Source: an uncultured Acidimicrobiales bacterium (lineage in GTDB: Bacteria; Actinomycetota; Acidimicrobiia; Acidimicrobiales; Aldehydirespiratoraceae). From it: a stretch of DNA of 64,000 nucleotides. The stretch covers positions 1,458,001-1,522,000 of the forward strand of contig CATOTC010000001.1 of NCBI GenBank assembly GCA_951812975.1, given 5' to 3'. The notes below the pieces were generated by a model. The model was not told the origin of the DNA and made no database searches. It saw nothing but the letters and a program-made list of their open reading frames with translations. The number at the start of each line of letters is the position of its first letter. The stretch's first letter is position 1. Shown here piece after piece: positions 60,805-64,000 of this stretch. Both the position numbers and the translations under genes were made by a program.

Positions 60805-61119
60805 ATGGCCCGATTGAATCACGATGCTCTCAGCGAGGCTGTAAGTGCCGCTGTGGGCGCAACGCCAGACCCGAGCGGTGAGGCAGACCTTGTGTTCGAC
60901 AAGGGCTCGATCAAGGGATCGATCATTCTGGCCTCCGAGACCGGGGACCTGAAGGCCGCCTTCAAACGGGCCAAGAAGATCAACGGCTACCGCTGGGTGG
61001 CGATCAACCGCGAGGACCTCTTCGGTGCCAATCCCCTGTCTCTGGGTTCCAAAGCAGGGATTCTCGACGCCGCCGGCAAGGTGCTCAAGAACGCCGACAC
61101 CCCCCGCCGCAAGGTCTGA
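60805..61119 (+). CDS. Orphan 104-aa protein at the end of the PTS operon
   Basis: 104 residues beginning MARLNHDALSEAVSAAVGAT, with KGSIKGSIILASETGDLKAAFKRAKKINGYRWVAINREDLFGANPLSLGSKAG, soluble, slightly basic at the end. I recognise no family. It starts one base after the ptsH stop, so it is part of the operon. A PTS-related regulator or adaptor role would be a guess. After its stop (61140-61175) there is a TACTGAGAG / CTCTCAGTA-like inverted repeat that may terminate the operon. Confidence 0.7.
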   Translation: MARLNHDALSEAVSAAVGATPDPSGEADLVFDKGSIKGSIILASETGDLKAAFKRAKKINGYRWVAINREDLFGANPLSLGSKAGILDAAGKVLKNADTPRRKV

Positions 61120-61300
61120 GTCGGCATCAGCCCCTAGCACTCACGCTACTGAGAGGAAATAATCGCTACTCTCAGTAGACGCGCGCTGATTGACAGTGCT
61201 ACGGTCGGCCCACGCCTGTCGAAGCTGACACCGAGGCGCTCACCAACGCACCACGGCCATGCCCACGCAGGTCTCATATTCATTTCCAAATGGGGGAGAC

Positions 61301-62701
61301 ATGGCCACTGATCTTGAGATGTTCGTAGGGGCCGATGGCCGCGAAGAGCAGGTAAGGGAGGTGGAAGCCCGCATCGAAGCCGACAACATCCAGTACCTGT
61401 ACTGCCAGTTCCTTTCGGTCACCGGACGGATCATGGGCAAAGGCATACCCGCCAAGCACTTCGGCATGATCGCCCGAAAAGGCTTCCAACTCGTCTACGG
61501 CTCGACAGCGAACCTGTTCATCGACCGGCACGGCGACTACATCGGTTACGGGCCCGAGGCCCGCGAGCTGGTCGGCCTCGCCGAACCGGAGACTTTCATG
61601 CCTCTGCCGTGGGACAGTCGCACAGCACGGGTCTGGTGCACGCTGTTCCGCGGTCGTGAGGAGGAAGTCGACGGCGGAGCTTTCCTGACTTCGGACTGCC
61701 GGGGCAACCTCAAGCGCATCCACGCCGAGTTCGAGGCCAAGCACGGACTGCATCTCCGTGCCGGCTGCGAGCCGGAGATGATGTGGCTGCGGGCCGACGA
61801 ACACGGCAAACCCACCGTTGAGGGCCTGACCAAGCCCAACTGCTACCACATCGACCAGTTCGCGGAGCTGCAACCGCTGATCCACAGGGTCGTCGAGTAC
61901 TGCGAGGCGATGGGTCTCGACATGATCCAGGGCGACCACGAGGACGCCCCCGGGCAGTTGGAGCTCAACTTCAACTTCGACCGGGCCGAACTCACCGCCG
62001 ACCGGTTGAGCACCTACCGTCAGGTGTGCAAGCAGGTGGGCCGGGAGCTGGGCGCGTTCCCGTGCTTCATGCCAAAGCCCTTCATGGGCGTGTCGGCCAA
62101 CGGCTGCCACCACAACATCTCGCTGTGGGACGCCGACGGCAACAACAAGTTCATGCCCGAGGGGGACAACCCGCAATTGCCGGGCCCGATCGGCATGAAG
62201 GCCATCGGGGGGATTCTCGAGCATGTCCGTGCCCTCACCTGTCTGACGTCACCGACCGTCAACTCCTACCGCCGGCTCTGGGACACCGGCTTCTGGGCAC
62301 CCGTGTTCGCCGACTGGGGGTTCCAGAACCGCACCACGGCGCTGCGGGTCAGCGCACCGGGGCGCTTCGAGTACCGCTCGGTGGACAGTGCGGTCAACCC
62401 GGCCCTGTCGTTCGCCGGTTTGCTCAAGGCCATGGACGACGGCCTGGACCGCAACCTCGACCCGGGCGAGCCCGAGGAGCGCAACATCTACGAAGCCCTC
62501 AAGGAGGGCAAGCAGGTCAAGAAGATCCCGCTCACCCTGGGCGAGGCGCTTGAGGCGTTCGACAACGACGAGGTTGTCAAATCTGCGCTTCCCGGCGAGA
62601 TGTACAAGGTGTTCATGCACTACAAGACCGACGAATGGGAGCGGTTCCTGCACACCGTCTCAGACTGGGACGTCGAAGAGTATCTCGACGTCCTGCCCTG
62701 A
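61301..62701 (+). CDS. Glutamine synthetase-family ligase (GlnT/GMAS-like)
   Basis: 466 residues from ATG 61301, with GGGGGAG close upstream; ATG 61259 adds 14 residues. Motifs are GCEPEMMW, GDHEDAPGQLELNFNFDRA, MPKPFMGVSANGCHHNISLW and NRTTALRVSAPGRFEYRSVDSAVNP, all metal, ATP and glutamate-binding parts of glutamine synthetases. The GS-with-GlxB/GlxC context matches rhizobial glnT clusters and methylotroph gamma-glutamylmethylamide synthetase loci. The amine substrate (ammonia, methylamine, others) is undetermined. Confidence 0.88.
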   Translation: MATDLEMFVGADGREEQVREVEARIEADNIQYLYCQFLSVTGRIMGKGIPAKHFGMIARKGFQLVYGSTANLFIDRHGDYIGYGPEARELVGLAEPETFMPLPWDSRTARVWCTLFRGREEEVDGGAFLTSDCRGNLKRIHAEFEAKHGLHLRAGCEPEMMWLRADEHGKPTVEGLTKPNCYHIDQFAELQPLIHRVVEYCEAMGLDMIQGDHEDAPGQLELNFNFDRAELTADRLSTYRQVCKQVGRELGAFPCFMPKPFMGVSANGCHHNISLWDADGNNKFMPEGDNPQLPGPIGMKAIGGILEHVRALTCLTSPTVNSYRRLWDTGFWAPVFADWGFQNRTTALRVSAPGRFEYRSVDSAVNPALSFAGLLKAMDDGLDRNLDPGEPEERNIYEALKEGKQVKKIPLTLGEALEAFDNDEVVKSALPGEMYKVFMHYKTDEWERFLHTVSDWDVEEYLDVLP

Positions 62702-62770
62702 TCCGGCGCTGCTCAACGGGCCTGCCCGTCCAACCACAATTCACACACATCAGAATAGGGAGGTAGCACC

Positions 62771-63700
62771 ATGTGCGGCATCGCAGGAGTGATCCACCGC
62801 GACGGCACAGCCGACATCGGCGCCGAATTGACAGCCATGCTGCAGGCAATGAAGCACCGCGGGCCGGATTCCACCGGCTACGCGGTGTACGGACCGGCCG
62901 ACGATCTTGTCGTCATCCGTTTCGTGCTCGCCGAACCGAACCGCAGCACCGGATTCGGGATGGAGGAACGGCTGGCGCGCAACCGCTTGGAGGTCGAGGC
63001 TCGGCTCGCCAAGATCGGCGCCGAGGTGGCCACGGTCACCAGCGACACCGGCTACGCCTTCCGGGCAACGGTCCGCTACAGCGGCGAGCTCAAACCGCTG
63101 GCCGACTACCTCGAGGACGTTCCGGGCTGTGAGGTGCTGTCGCTGGGCAGTTCGCTGGAGATCATCAAGGACATGGGCGACGCCGACACCGTGAGCGACC
63201 AGTACGGTCTGGGCTCGTTCAGGGGGACCCACGGCGTGGGGCATGTGCGCATGGCCACCGAGTCCGAGGTCGACCTGGCCAGTGCCCACCCCTACTGGGC
63301 CTACCCGTTCGCCGATGTGGCTGTGGTCCACAACGGGCAGTTGACCAACTATCACCAGTGGCGCCGGCGCCTCGAGCAGGCGGGACACCGCTTCCAGAGC
63401 GAGTGCGACTCGGAGATCATCGCGGTGTATCTGGCTGAGAAGATGTCGGGCGGGCTGTCGCTGGAGACGTCGATGAAGGACAGCCTCGACGACCTCGACG
63501 GCGTTTTCACCTACGTCTGCGTCACCGGCAACGAGCTGGGGATAGCCAAGGACGAGATGGCGGCCAAACCGCTGGTGCTGTTCGAGTCCGACGAACTGGT
63601 GGCGGTGGCCACCGAGGAAGTGTCGATCCGGACCCTGGTCAAGCGCGAGGTTGAGACCCGCGATCCCTATGAGCGGGAGGTGCTGGTATGGCAAGTGTAG
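62771..63700 (+). CDS. Class II glutamine amidotransferase (GlxB/MgsA-like)
   Basis: 309 residues with the N-terminal nucleophile C2 in MCGIAGVIHRDG, then MKHRGPDSTGYAVYG and HGVGHVRMATESEVDLASAHPYWAYPFADVAVVHNGQLTNYHQWRRRLEQ, all Ntn amidotransferase features. GGGAGG ribosome site. In glutamate synthase-like or N-methylglutamate synthase complexes this subunit releases ammonia or the amine from the glutamyl donor. Overlaps the next gene by 13 bases. Confidence 0.92.
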   Translation: MCGIAGVIHRDGTADIGAELTAMLQAMKHRGPDSTGYAVYGPADDLVVIRFVLAEPNRSTGFGMEERLARNRLEVEARLAKIGAEVATVTSDTGYAFRATVRYSGELKPLADYLEDVPGCEVLSLGSSLEIIKDMGDADTVSDQYGLGSFRGTHGVGHVRMATESEVDLASAHPYWAYPFADVAVVHNGQLTNYHQWRRRLEQAGHRFQSECDSEIIAVYLAEKMSGGLSLETSMKDSLDDLDGVFTYVCVTGNELGIAKDEMAAKPLVLFESDELVAVATEEVSIRTLVKREVETRDPYEREVLVWQV

Positions 63701-64000
63701 GTTCGCGCAGCGGCGTCTCTTACGACGCTCGAGGCCTGGTCGAGCCCCATGCCGAGATGCCCGACAACATCGAGGTCGACGGCGGCAGGGCACGGTTCGA
63801 CGCCACCGACCTGACCATCCGCCAGATCAACATGGCCTTGCGGAAGCTGATCTACAACGACGGCATAGTCGATGTGACGGTGCTCAACCCGTCCTCCAAG
63901 CATTCGCTGGCGGTTGGGATCCTGAAGCGCTGTCGGATCCATTTCGAGGGCAGCCCGGGCTGGTTCGCCTGCGGCCTGATCGACGGACCCGAGGTGACGA
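63688..64000 (+). CDS. GlxC/MgsB-like GXGXG-domain protein, cut by window end
   Basis: The first 104 residues only, from ATG 63688 with GGGAGG upstream. DGGRARFDATDLTIRQINMALRKLIYNDGIVDVTVLNPSSKHSLAVGI and GSPGWFACGLIDGPEV match the GXGXG (glutamate synthase C-terminal-like) domain proteins GlxC/MgsB. It is expected to be followed by the FMN-binding synthase subunit outside the window. Confidence 0.85.
   Translation, partial: MASVGSRSGVSYDARGLVEPHAEMPDNIEVDGGRARFDATDLTIRQINMALRKLIYNDGIVDVTVLNPSSKHSLAVGILKRCRIHFEGSPGWFACGLIDGPEVT

Noticed and set aside
62750..63793. Minus-strand open frame of 347 codons
   Set aside because: Antisense to the class II amidotransferase.

Overview
The window is high-GC bacterial DNA, gene-dense, with frequent GTG/TTG starts and many 4-base stop/start overlaps. 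It most likely comes from an actinobacterium, and I lean towards Acidimicrobiia or a related deep lineage. The supports are a CrgA-type division protein, DtxR/IdeR-like iron boxes before bacterioferritin genes, a CxxHxxC...CP ferredoxin with a P450, a VapBC45-type toxin-antitoxin pair, and actinobacterial-style dCTP deaminase and PEP carboxylase genes. There is no rRNA and no CRISPR array; three intact tRNA genes (Ser-CGA, Ala-TGC, Gly-CCC) are present.

Layout. 1-4400: a small catabolic cluster (LacD/DeoC-like aldolase, two paralogous amidohydrolases, HpcH/HpaI aldolase). 4459-5826: tRNA-Ser with a frameshifted IS481-family element inserted at its 3' end. 5954-9162: an SMP-30/gluconolactonase-like gene, a decayed UvrD-helicase remnant and a VapBC45-like pair. 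9159-22920: housekeeping genes (pncA-pncB, ABC exporter, serB, MFS, xseA-xseB-prenyl synthase, prfC behind a 17-bp tandem repeat, ferredoxin, a GDH-like protein, acyl-CoA dehydrogenase). 23013-25883: tRNA-Ala, a frameshifted IS110-family element and a P450 whose 3' end runs into that element. 26234-36000: ThDP enzyme, an iron-controlled orphan-bfd-bfr operon, acyl-CoA synthetase, a frameshifted GNAT gene, dtd, lipoproteins, a DNA glycosylase and a DUF2599-like secreted protein. 36298-45351: PEP carboxylase, a two-gene XRE-peptidase module, DoxX, a cysteine-less thiolase homologue, crgA, dcd and guanine deaminase.

45513-50197 is the most plastic part. tRNA-Gly is followed about 4.2 kb later by a 48-bp copy of its own 3' half. 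Between them lie a DUF1778/GNAT toxin-antitoxin pair, an orphan TRAP-type solute-binding lipoprotein, a truncated dehydrogenase start, an excisionase-like gene and a DUF4143 ATPase. Just outside, the lipoprotein gene and dehydrogenase start occur again, with the second lipoprotein copy reduced by an internal deletion. I read this as a tRNA-targeted integrative element remnant combined with a segmental duplication.

50198-61119 is a sugar or polyol PTS locus: a SorE-like zinc dehydrogenase coupled to a 1-phosphofructokinase-like kinase, a membrane protein coupled to enzyme I, a PRD regulator, then mannitol-type IIC, IIB, IIA, HPr and an orphan 104-aa protein. A DUF4143 ATPase with a perfect 13-bp inverted repeat before it and a terminator-like hairpin after it is lodged in the middle. 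The window ends in a GlnT-GlxB-GlxC type cluster (glutamine synthetase-like ligase, class II amidotransferase, GXGXG protein), a glutamate/N-methylglutamate synthase-like nitrogen module.
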